Shown here: one piece after another, positions 53,307 to 60,514 of the stretch
Numbering within the stretch: position 1 is the stretch's first letter
Layout: each line of letters starts with the position of its first letter
NCBI GenBank assembly: GCA_963765135.1
Contig: CAVXUX010000006.1
Span: 1 to 64,000 of the forward strand
Length of the DNA stretch: 64,000 nucleotides
Direction of reading: 5' to 3'
Source: JACVRW01 sp963765135
GTDB lineage: Bacteria > Actinomycetota > Thermoleophilia > Solirubrobacterales > Thermoleophilaceae
The notes under the pieces: model-generated
Database searches by the model: none
What the model saw: only the letters and a program-made list of their open reading frames with translations
Told to the model about the DNA's origin: nothing
Position numbers and translations under genes: made by a program

Positions 53307-54711
53307 CTAGCGGGCGACCGGCGACTTCACACGCGTGATGCCGTCGAGAGTGACCCTGTACTTTCGCCGCGCGGCGTCATTGACCTTGAAGACACGCTTG
53401 AAATATCCGGTCTGGCCGACGTCGGCGGTGCCCAGCGAACGGTAGCTGGCGCCCGGAGCCTTCGACTCGATCTGGGCGGCGCCGCCCGTAAGCGTGCGTC
53501 GCCCGCCGAAGATCTCCACGCGGTTGCCGCCCAGCGCGCGCACGAACACGGGCAGGCGGAACGCGTCGTAGACGTACGGCTTGCGCTTGCCGTTGAGGAA
53601 GTGCAGGCCGGCCTGCCAGGACGACCAGCGCAGCGGGCCCGAGCCGGGTCGGGGCGGATCGTCGAACAGCGTGTACTGCGAGTAGCTCGCCACCCGCGGG
53701 TTGCGGAAGGCGATCCACTCGCTCTCGTCCATGAACGCGGCGGCGCGCTTGACCGGCGCTCCCTGGAGCGGGTCGGGCGGCTTGGTCTGGTAGCCGAACT
53801 CGGTGATCCAGATCGGCAGGCGCCTGGGCAGCTTGCCGCGGCGGGCGAGCGCGTCGATGGTCGCGCGCAGGCGCGACAGCTGGCCGATCGCGGCGTCGTC
53901 CCGGCCCTCCGCCACGTGCGGGCCGCCGGGCGGCGTGTAGGGGTGGTAGGCGATGCCCGAGGTCGGGAAGCGACCGATCTTGCGGCAGCCGCGCTTCTTG
54001 GCGGCCCGGCCGCGGATCTGGTGGTAGTTGCGGTCCAGGCAGGCCATCTCGCGCAGGAACTCGAGCGGGCGCACCTTGTCGGGCGAGGTGCCGCCGCGCG
54101 GCATCAGCTCGCCGAGCAGGATCGTGTCGTCGCCGTGCCCGGCGTCGTCGAGGCCGCGATAGCCGGCCAGGTAGAGGCCGCGGTAGATCGACGGCGACAG
54201 CGGGGTGCCGTGGCTGCGCTGCGGGCCGAGCCAGGAGTAGAGGTTGGGCTCGTTCCAGATCGACCAGATGTTCACGTTCGCGTAGTGCTGCCCGACGGCC
54301 TGGGCGAACAGGCGGAACTCCTTGGCGCTCGGGCGCATCGTGCCGGGGCGCCCCCTGCCGTGGGTTGCCCACTTGGGGGCGTGGCCGCCGATGCTCAGGT
54401 ACGGCTGCATCCCCTGCGCCAGGATCGCGGCGACCGCGGTGTCGTAGCTGCCCCACGCGTAGCTCGCCGGATTGGCGCCGTCGAACCCGGTCGGCTTGCG
54501 CCGCGTGTTGGGGGCGACCTCGTCCCAGTAGAGGTTGATCTTCACGGCGTCGGCGCCGAGGTCGGCGAACTCGGACAGCGTCTCGCTCGGGAGCCGACCG
54601 CACGCGGCCGTCGTCTTGCATGACCAGCAGCTGGTCGCTGGACGCATTGGCGGCGGGCGCCGCGACGGCGGCAGCCACGAGCATGGCGATTGTGATCGTC
54701 AGTCGTTTCAT
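53307..54711 (-). CDS. secreted clan GH-A glycosidase-like protein (one frameshift)
   Basis: About 468 aa: signal peptide (ATG 54711, MKRLTITIAMLVAAAVAAPA), ADAVKINLYWDEVAPN, acid/base Glu in WSIWNEPNLYSWLGPQ, GIAYHPYTPPGG and nucleophile Glu in PIWITEFGYQTKPPD. A C-terminal beta domain of ~100 residues follows (FGGRRTLTGGAAQIESK). A +1 shift near 54600 (QDDGRV to LSETLSEFADLG); length is 3n+1. Probably an exported glycan hydrolase. Divergent from the thiamine riboswitch. Confidence 0.82.
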
Positions 54712-54833
54712 GGCACAAAGGAGGGGAGCGGCGGGCCGGGTGAAAGCGCGCTCCGGTTCCTGGTCTAAACAGCACACGCTTGGAGAGTTGCGGTGCCGTC
54801 GGGCCGGTATGGATAGCAGATACGATTGGTCGA

Positions 54834-54926
54834 ACCCAACGGGAGCTCGGTGAAACCGGGCTGAGAGGGCGGCTGCGGCGCCGCCGACCGTCGAACCTGA
54901 CCCGGGTAATGCCGGCGAAGGGAAGG
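54834..54926 (+). promoter_or_regulatory. TPP riboswitch (THI element)
   Basis: The RNA carries the core of the TPP aptamer in order: CGGGAGC near the 5' end, GGGCTGAGAGGG (54868-54879, P2-P3 pyrimidine-sensing CUGAGA), a GC-rich variable stem (GGCGGCTGCGGCGCCGCC), CGAACCTGAC (54892-54901), CGGGTAATGCCGGCG (54903-54917) and AGGGA closing P1. It ends about 10 bases before the start of thiO, so the ribosome site GGAAGGAG overlaps the switch, which suggests translational control: TPP binding would hide the site. Confidence 0.93.
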
Positions 54927-54934
54927 AGAGTCAA

Positions 54935-56062
54935 CTGCCGCGGAGCACACGCTACGACGCCGTTGTCATCGGTGCCGGTCTGATCGGCCTCGCCAGCGCC
55001 TGGCGCGCTGAGCAACGCGGTCTGTCCGTGCTGGTCGTCGATCGTGCGACGAGCCCGGGCGACGGCGCCTCGCGCGTGGCCGCCGGCATGCTCGCCCCGG
55101 TGATGGAGGCCGACTTCGGCGAGGAGCGGCTGGTGCGCGTGAACCTGGCCGCGCGCGAGCGCTGGCCGGCGTTCGCCGCCGAGCTGGAGGAGCGCACCGG
55201 CCTGCCGACCGGCTACCGCGACAGCGGCGCGCTGATCGTCGCCACGGACCGCGACGACGCCGAGGCGCTGCGACGCCTGCACGAGTTCCAGCTGTCGCTG
55301 GGCCTCGACGTCGAGTGGCTGACGCCAGGCGCGTGCCGCCGCCTCGAGCCGGGACTGTCGCCGCGCATCGCCGGCGGGATCCTCGCGCACGGGGACGGGC
55401 AGGCCGACCCGCGCGCGACCGTGCGCGCGCTCGCCGAGGTGGTCGGGGAGATCGAGCTGGGCGTCGAGGTCGAGGCGATCGAGCACGAGCGCGGACGCGT
55501 GACCGGCGTGCGGACCTCGGCGGGCGTCGTGGAGAGCGACGCGGTCGTGGTGGCCGCCGGCGCCTGGAGCCCCGCGCTCGCCCCCGACGGCAGCGGGCCG
55601 CCGGTGCGGCCCGTCAAGGGCCAGATCCTCGAGCTGCGCGTGCGCGGAGGGATGCCGGAGCCGATCTCGCGCGTCGTGCGCACGCCGCGCTGCTACCTCG
55701 TCGCGCGCGGCGACGGGCGCGTGGTGCTCGGGGCCACGATGGAGGAGCAGGGCTTCGACACCGCGGTCACCGCCGACGGCGTCTACCGGCTGCTCGAGGC
55801 GGCCTGGGAGGTCGTGCCGGAGGTCGGCGAGCTGGAGCTGGTCGAGGCCGGCGCCGGGCTGCGGCCCGGCACGCCCGACAACGCGGCCGTCGTCGGGCTG
55901 GGCGAGCTGGAGGGCCTCGTCTGGGCGACCGGGCATTGGCGCAACGGCGTGCTGCTCACGCCGCTCACGGGCGAGGTCGTGGCCGAGCTGCTGACCGGCG
56001 GAGCGCTGCCCGAGGAGCTGGCGCCGCTCGATCCTGCGCGGTTCGCGGAGGTGCGGGCGTGA
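54935..56062 (+). CDS. thiO: glycine oxidase for thiazole synthesis
   Basis: FAD amine oxidase of 375 aa: RYDAVVIGAGLIGLASAWRA (Rossmann GxGxxG), ASRVAAGMLAPVMEAD, GDGQADPRATVRAL, APDGSGPPVRPVKGQILELR and LRPGTPDNAAVVG. It oxidises glycine to dehydroglycine for ThiG. The FAD motif requires a start before 54960. The only candidate is CTG 54935, six bases after GGAAGGAG; the first GTG (55028) would remove the FAD site. Dropping the C at 54935 would give AATGCCG, an ordinary ATG, so the CTG may come from an inserted base. Stop overlaps thiSG (GTGA). Confidence 0.9.
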   Translation: MPRSTRYDAVVIGAGLIGLASAWRAEQRGLSVLVVDRATSPGDGASRVAAGMLAPVMEADFGEERLVRVNLAARERWPAFAAELEERTGLPTGYRDSGALIVATDRDDAEALRRLHEFQLSLGLDVEWLTPGACRRLEPGLSPRIAGGILAHGDGQADPRATVRALAEVVGEIELGVEVEAIEHERGRVTGVRTSAGVVESDAVVVAAGAWSPALAPDGSGPPVRPVKGQILELRVRGGMPEPISRVVRTPRCYLVARGDGRVVLGATMEEQGFDTAVTADGVYRLLEAAWEVVPEVGELELVEAGAGLRPGTPDNAAVVGLGELEGLVWATGHWRNGVLLTPLTGEVVAELLTGGALPEELAPLDPARFAEVRA

Positions 56063-57039
56063 AGAAGGTGTTCGTCAACGGCGAGTACCGCGAGCTGGAC
56101 GACGACGCCACCGTCGAGACCGTCGTGCGCGAGCTGGGCGTCGACCGGCGCGGGACGGCTGTGGCCGTGAACGGCGAGGTGATCCCGCGCGGCGCGTGGC
56201 ACGAGACCGCGCTGCACGACGGTCAGGAGCTGGAGGTCCTGCACGCCGTGCAGGGCGGGTCGCCGGAGGCGTTCGAGATCGCTGGTCGCTCGCTGACGTC
56301 GCGGCTGATCCTCGGCACCGGCGGCTTCCGCAGCCTCGAGGTGATGGCGGCCTCCGCCCGCGAGTCGGGCGCCGAGCTGGCGACGGTCGCGATGCGCCGG
56401 GTGGACCCAAGCGCGCGCGGGTCGATCCTCGAGGTGCTCGGCGACGCCGGGCTCGAGGTACTGCCCAACACGGCCGGTTGCTACACGGCGCGCGAGGCGG
56501 TCACGACAGCGCGGCTGGCGCGCGAGGCGCTCGGAACCGACTGGGTCAAGCTCGAGGTGATCGGCGACGACCGCACGCTGCTCCCGGACCCCGGCGAGCT
56601 GCTCGAGGCGGCCGAGACGCTCGTGGGCGACGGGTTCGTGGTGCTCCCCTACACGAGCGACGACCCGATCCTGGCCCGCCGGCTCGAGGACGCCGGCTGC
56701 GCCGCGGTGATGCCGCTCGGCTCGCCGATCGGCAGCGGCATGGGCATCAACAACCCCTACAACCTGCGCCTGATCGTCGAGGCCGCCGGCGTGCCCGTGA
56801 TCCTCGACGCGGGGGTCGGCACCGCGTCCGACGCGGCGCAGGCGATGGAGGCCGGCTGCGACGCGGTGCTGCTCGCCAGCGCGATCTCGCGCGCGGCCGA
56901 CCCGGTCGCGATGGCGCGCGCCATGCGCAAGGCGATCGAGGCCGGCTACGAGGCGGCCCAGGCCGGCCGCATCCCGCGGCGGCTGTACGCGCAGGCGTCG
57001 TCTCCCGAGGAGGGGCTGGCGGAGCTCGAGCACCGGTGA
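56059..57039 (+). CDS. ThiS-ThiG fusion: sulfur carrier and thiazole synthase
   Basis: A single 326-aa frame. Residues 1-70 are ThiS (KKVFVNGEYRELDDDATVET) ending in HAVQGG, the normal C-terminal Gly-Gly. It continues without a stop as ThiG (AFEIAGRSLTSRLILGTGGF, catalytic Lys in DWVKLEVIGDD, MPLGSPIGSGMGINNPYNLR). ThiS normally needs a free Gly-Gly end for thiocarboxylation, so the fusion would have to be cleaved or work differently. Such fused proteins are known (bifunctional sulfur carrier/thiazole synthase). I see no single base change that would restore a stop here, so the fusion may be real. GTG 56059. Confidence 0.88.
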   Translation: MKKVFVNGEYRELDDDATVETVVRELGVDRRGTAVAVNGEVIPRGAWHETALHDGQELEVLHAVQGGSPEAFEIAGRSLTSRLILGTGGFRSLEVMAASARESGAELATVAMRRVDPSARGSILEVLGDAGLEVLPNTAGCYTAREAVTTARLAREALGTDWVKLEVIGDDRTLLPDPGELLEAAETLVGDGFVVLPYTSDDPILARRLEDAGCAAVMPLGSPIGSGMGINNPYNLRLIVEAAGVPVILDAGVGTASDAAQAMEAGCDAVLLASAISRAADPVAMARAMRKAIEAGYEAAQAGRIPRRLYAQASSPEEGLAELEHR

Positions 57040-57521
57040 GCACCGAGCTCGAGCGCGGCGCCCTCGACGAGCTCGCCGTCCAGTGGCGCGGCGCCTGGCA
57101 GGGCGCGGGGTTCGAGAGCTGCTGCACGCCCGACGTCTCCTACGAGGACCCGGTGGTGATCGACCCGCTGCGGCGCGTCGACGCGCTCGACCGCCACGCC
57201 GCTCAGCTGCGCGGGGCGTTCCCCGACCTGAGCGTGGAGGCCACCGCCCCGCCGCTCTCGCGCGGCGAGCACGTATGCGTGCCCTGGCGCGCGCTCGGCA
57301 CGCACCGCGGCGACATCGGCACCGCGCTGCCGGCGACCGATCGCTTCGTCAGCCTGCACGGGCTGCACTACCTCGAGCTGTCGGACGGGCAGGTGCGCCG
57401 CGCGCGCGGCTTCTTCGACCTCTACGACGCGGCGACGCAACTGGGGCTGCTGCCGGCGCGAGGCGGGACGGGAGAGACGCTGCTGCTGATGCTGCGGGGC
57501 TTTGGCCTGCGGCGGCGCTAG
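57036..57521 (+). CDS. SnoaL-like (NTF2-fold) protein
   Basis: A 161-aa protein with SnoaL/ester-cyclase features: LDELAVQWRGAWQGAGFESC, SYEDPVVIDPLRRVDALDRH, LRGAFPDLSVEATAP and FVSLHGLHYLELSDGQVRRA. GTG 57036 overlaps the thiSG stop (GTGA), so it is expressed with the thiamine genes, although no thiamine role is known for this fold. Its TAG shares CTAG with the convergent plastocyanin-like gene. Confidence 0.75.
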   Translation: MSTELERGALDELAVQWRGAWQGAGFESCCTPDVSYEDPVVIDPLRRVDALDRHAAQLRGAFPDLSVEATAPPLSRGEHVCVPWRALGTHRGDIGTALPATDRFVSLHGLHYLELSDGQVRRARGFFDLYDAATQLGLLPARGGTGETLLLMLRGFGLRRR

Positions 57522-57963
57522 CCCTTGGTGACCTTGACCGCGCCCTTCATCCCCGGGTGCACGCTGCACACGTAGTCGTAGGTGCCGGGCTTCTTGAAGG
57601 TGTGCGAGAAGGTCGAGCCGCCGTCGATGCCGCCCGGGCTGCCCGACTCGAAGTCGTCGGCGGTCACGTCGTGGCCCACCGAGTCGTCGTTGGTCCAGGT
57701 GACCTTGCCCCCGGCCTTGATCGTCACGGTGCCGGGGTTGAACTTGATGTCCTTCATCGAGACCTGCGTACCGGGGCCCGTGCCGCCGCTGCCCCGCCGC
57801 CGCCACCGTCGTCCTCGGCCGTGGGCGCCGCCGGCTCCTCGGCGGCCGGGGCGTTGCCGCCGCCGTTTCCGCTGTCGCCGTTGTCGTCGTCGCCTCCGCC
57901 GCACCCGGCGGCCACGACCGCGAGCGCTACGAGGGCGAGCAGCAGTGCAAGCAGGCGGCTCAT
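57518..57963 (-). CDS. plastocyanin/amicyanin-like lipoprotein (frameshift in linker)
   Basis: About 148 residues: lipoprotein signal with VVAAGCGGG (ATG 57963), a Gly/Asp/Pro-rich linker containing one frame change near 57790, then a cupredoxin domain: QVSMKDIKFNPGTVTIKAGG, DDSVGHDVTADDF (Cu His) and YDYVCSVHPGMKGAVKV (Cys, His, Met of the type 1 site). It should be a membrane-anchored electron carrier. Its ATG overlaps the argF stop by 4 bp and its TAG lies on the shared CTAG. Confidence 0.85.
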
Positions 57964-58835
57964 TGCGGCGAAGAGTAGAAGAAAAGCAGCTCCAGCAATG
58001 CCTTCTGGGCGTGCAGGCGGTTCTCGGCCTGGTCCCAGATCGCCGAGCGCTCGCCGTACAGCACGCCCTCGGTGATCTCCTCGCCGGGATGCGCCGGCAG
58101 GCAGTGCAGGGCGATCGCGTCGTCGCGCGCCTTGGCCAGCAGCGCCTCGTCGAGGCGGTAGGGGCCGAGCAGCTCGCGCCGACGCGCGGCGTCGGCCTCG
58201 TCGCCCATGCTCACCCACACGTCGGTGTAGATCGCGTGGGCTCCGGCGACGGCCTCGTCGAGCGGGACCGACTCCAGCTCGGGCAGGGAGAACTCCGGCG
58301 GCGCCGCGATCGCGAACTCCACGCCGGCCAGCCGGCACGCGATCAGCAGCGAGCGCGCCATGTTGTTGCCGTCGCCGACGTAGGCGAGCTTGAGGCCCTC
58401 CAGCCGCCCGAAGCGCTCGCGCAGCGTGAGGATGTCGGCCAGCGCCTGGCACGGGTGGTGGTCGCGGGTGAGCATGTTGATCACCGGGATCTGCGAGTAC
58501 TCGGCCAGCTCCTCGAGGACGCTGTGCGGCCCGGTCCTGACGGCGATCGCGTGCACCATCCGCGAGAGCACGAGGGCGGTGTCGCGCGGCGACTCGCCCC
58601 GCGACAGCTGCAGCTCGCCCTCGCGCAGCACCAGCGGCCGGCCGCCCAGCTCGAACACGCCGGTCTCGAACGAGACACGGGTGCGCGTGGAGGGACGGTC
58701 GAACACGAGCGCGACGCTGAGGCCCTCCAGCGCGCGCGAGCGCAGCCGATCCTGCTTGAGCTCGAGCGCGCGCTCGACGAGCCCGTTCAGCTCGTCGGTC
58801 GTAAGCTCCTCGCCTGTCAGGAAATGCCGCGCCAA
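57960..58835 (-). CDS. argF: ornithine carbamoyltransferase
   Basis: A 291-aa enzyme making citrulline from ornithine and carbamoyl phosphate: FDRPSTRTRVSFETGVFELG (carbamoyl-phosphate site STRTR), NMLTRDHHPCQALADILTL (HPCQ), YVGDGNNMARSLL, DVWVSMGDE (SMG ornithine loop) and LHCLPAHPGEEITEGV. Somewhat shorter than the ~305-aa norm. The start is TTG 58835. That base is also the A of the divergent neighbour's ATG, so the two genes begin on top of each other. No other arginine genes are in the window. Confidence 0.93.
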   Translation of the reverse strand: MARHFLTGEELTTDELNGLVERALELKQDRLRSRALEGLSVALVFDRPSTRTRVSFETGVFELGGRPLVLREGELQLSRGESPRDTALVLSRMVHAIAVRTGPHSVLEELAEYSQIPVINMLTRDHHPCQALADILTLRERFGRLEGLKLAYVGDGNNMARSLLIACRLAGVEFAIAAPPEFSLPELESVPLDEAVAGAHAIYTDVWVSMGDEADAARRRELLGPYRLDEALLAKARDDAIALHCLPAHPGEEITEGVLYGERSAIWDQAENRLHAQKALLELLFFYSSPQ

Positions 58836-59647
58836 TGCGTGTCCTCAGCTGGAATCTCTACCACGGGCGCGACTTCCCTCCCGAGTCCGCCCTCTTCACG
58901 CTGCGTTCGCGGCTGCTCGGTCTGACCGAGCGCGGGGAGACCCACGTGCAGGTGAACCGGCCGCTGCTCGACGAGTTCACGACCGTGCTGGACAGGCTCG
59001 AATGGGACGTGGCGCTGCTGCAGGAGGCGCCGCCGCGCTGGTTCGCGCCGCTCGCGTCTCGCACCCGTTCGAGCGGAGTGCGCGTGCTGACCTCGCGCAA
59101 CTGGCTGCCCGCGCTCCAGGGTCGCCTCGCGGACCTCAACCCGGACCTGATCGCCTCCAGCGAGGGAGGCTCGAACCAGATCCTGGTGCGCCACCCGGCA
59201 CGTGTGCTGGAGCAGCGCCGGCTGACGCTCGCCTTCTGGCCGGAGCGACGGCGGATGCAATGGGCTCGCGTCGACCTGCCCGGCTTCGGGCGCGTGTGCG
59301 TAGCGAACCTGCACGCGTCGGCGGGCCGGCCCGAGCGGGCGAGCGCCGAGGTGGTCGCGGCCGGCCAGGCGGCGACGCAGTTCTCGGGCGACGACCCGCT
59401 GATCCTCGGCGGCGACTTCAACCTGCGGCCGGCGCTCCAGCCCGAGCCGTTCGCGACGCTGCGCGAGCGCTTCGGGCTGGGCGAGCCGACCGCTCCGCGG
59501 GCGATCGACCACCTGCTCGCGCGCGGGCTGCGAGCGGTCGAGCGCCCCCGGCAGCTGGCCCCCGCGGAGCGCGAGGTCGGTGATCCGAGTGGGCTGCACA
59601 TCCGGCTCTCCGACCACGCTCCCGTCGTCGCCGAGTTCGTGCGATAG
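58835..59647 (+). CDS. endonuclease/exonuclease/phosphatase-family hydrolase
   Basis: A 270-aa EEP-fold enzyme with full active-site order: VLSWNLYHGRD (Asn), VALLQEAPPRW (metal Glu), VANLHASAG (His), LILGGDFNLRP (Asp/Asn) and LSDHAPVVAEF (Asp-His). No signal peptide. It could cleave DNA, an inositol phosphate or a phospholipid; the sequence does not decide. ATG 58835 is shared, in complement, with the TTG of argF, leaving no intergenic promoter space. Confidence 0.85.
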   Translation: MRVLSWNLYHGRDFPPESALFTLRSRLLGLTERGETHVQVNRPLLDEFTTVLDRLEWDVALLQEAPPRWFAPLASRTRSSGVRVLTSRNWLPALQGRLADLNPDLIASSEGGSNQILVRHPARVLEQRRLTLAFWPERRRMQWARVDLPGFGRVCVANLHASAGRPERASAEVVAAGQAATQFSGDDPLILGGDFNLRPALQPEPFATLRERFGLGEPTAPRAIDHLLARGLRAVERPRQLAPAEREVGDPSGLHIRLSDHAPVVAEFVR

Positions 59648-59675
59648 TCCGGGCTCCCCGGAGGAGGAGTGCCTC

Positions 59676-60473
59676 ATGGCGCAGAAGCGGAGCGGCAGCG
59701 GCTCGAGCAAAGCTAAGACGTCGGCGAGGGCGAAGGCGAAGCCGGCCTCCGCGCCGCGCAAGGCAAGGTCCGCCTCCACCAAGTCCGCCTCCACCAAGTC
59801 CGCCTCCACCAAGTCCGCCTCCAGTCGCAGCGGAGCTTCCACGCGCAGCGCCGCCTCGCGCAAGGCCGCCGCCAGCAAGGGCGGCAAGGCCAGCGCTCGC
59901 AAGCGGACCGCGCGCAAGACGGCGAGCACCACCGCCAAGACCGCCGCTCGCGGAGCGCGCGGCGCCGGGGTCGAGGCCAAGACGGTCGCCGAGCTGCGCG
60001 AGGCCCTGCGCAAGAACCTGATCGGACCGCTCGAGATGGTGCTGATCTCACGCGAGCGCATCGAGGAGGTCCTCGGCGAGGCCGTCGACCAAGGTCGTGT
60101 GACCGTGCGCGACGCGCAGCGCATCACCTCGGGGCTCGTCAAGCGCGGGCAGCGCCAGACGAGCGACGTGCTGAAGGACCTCGAGAACCTGCTCGACCGC
60201 GGCCGCAGCGGCGTCGAGGATCGGGCCTCGGGCGCACGCGGCCGGGCCGTCCGGCGCGCCTCTCCGGCGCTCGCCCAGGTCGATCGGGTGCGCCGCACCG
60301 CCGGCGTGGGGCCGAACTTCCCGATCACCGGCTACGACGACCTGACCGCGAACCAGATCGTGACGCGCCTGGGCACGCTCACGCCGGCCGAGCTGCGCAA
60401 GGTGCGCGACCACGAGCGCCGCAACGCGAGCCGCAAGACCGTGCTTGCCTCGATCGAGTCGAAGCTCACGTAA
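59676..60473 (+). CDS. histone H1-like basic protein with conserved C-terminal helical domain
   Basis: A 265-aa protein. Residues 1-100 are a Lys/Ala/Ser-rich, H1-like tail with short repeats (SASTK x3) and KRTARKTASTTAKTAARG. Residues 104-200 form helices (VAELREALRKNLIGPLEMVL, ISRERIEEVLGEAVDQG) and the end is a conserved-looking block (ITGYDDLTANQIVTRLGTLT, then RKVRDHERRNASRKTVLASI). It probably binds DNA non-specifically through the tail. The C-terminal block is familiar to me from actinobacterial proteins but has no established function. ATG 59676 follows GGAGGAG. Confidence 0.75.
   Translation: MAQKRSGSGSSKAKTSARAKAKPASAPRKARSASTKSASTKSASTKSASSRSGASTRSAASRKAAASKGGKASARKRTARKTASTTAKTAARGARGAGVEAKTVAELREALRKNLIGPLEMVLISRERIEEVLGEAVDQGRVTVRDAQRITSGLVKRGQRQTSDVLKDLENLLDRGRSGVEDRASGARGRAVRRASPALAQVDRVRRTAGVGPNFPITGYDDLTANQIVTRLGTLTPAELRKVRDHERRNASRKTVLASIESKLT
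59769..59823 (+). repeat. 15-bp coding tandem repeat
   Basis: TCCGCCTCCACCAAG occurs three times in perfect tandem (59769-59813) plus a partial fourth copy. Being a multiple of three, it adds SASTK units to the basic tail of the H1-like protein and may vary in copy number between strains. Confidence 0.9.
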
Positions 60474-60514
60474 CCAGCCGGGGGCTCGCGCCCCTGCCAG
60501 CTAGCCTCGACCCG

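Noticed and set aside
59769..59823. Short tandem repeats as a CRISPR or regulatory array
   Set aside because: Units are 15 bp, contiguous, in frame and code for SASTK; there are no spacers.
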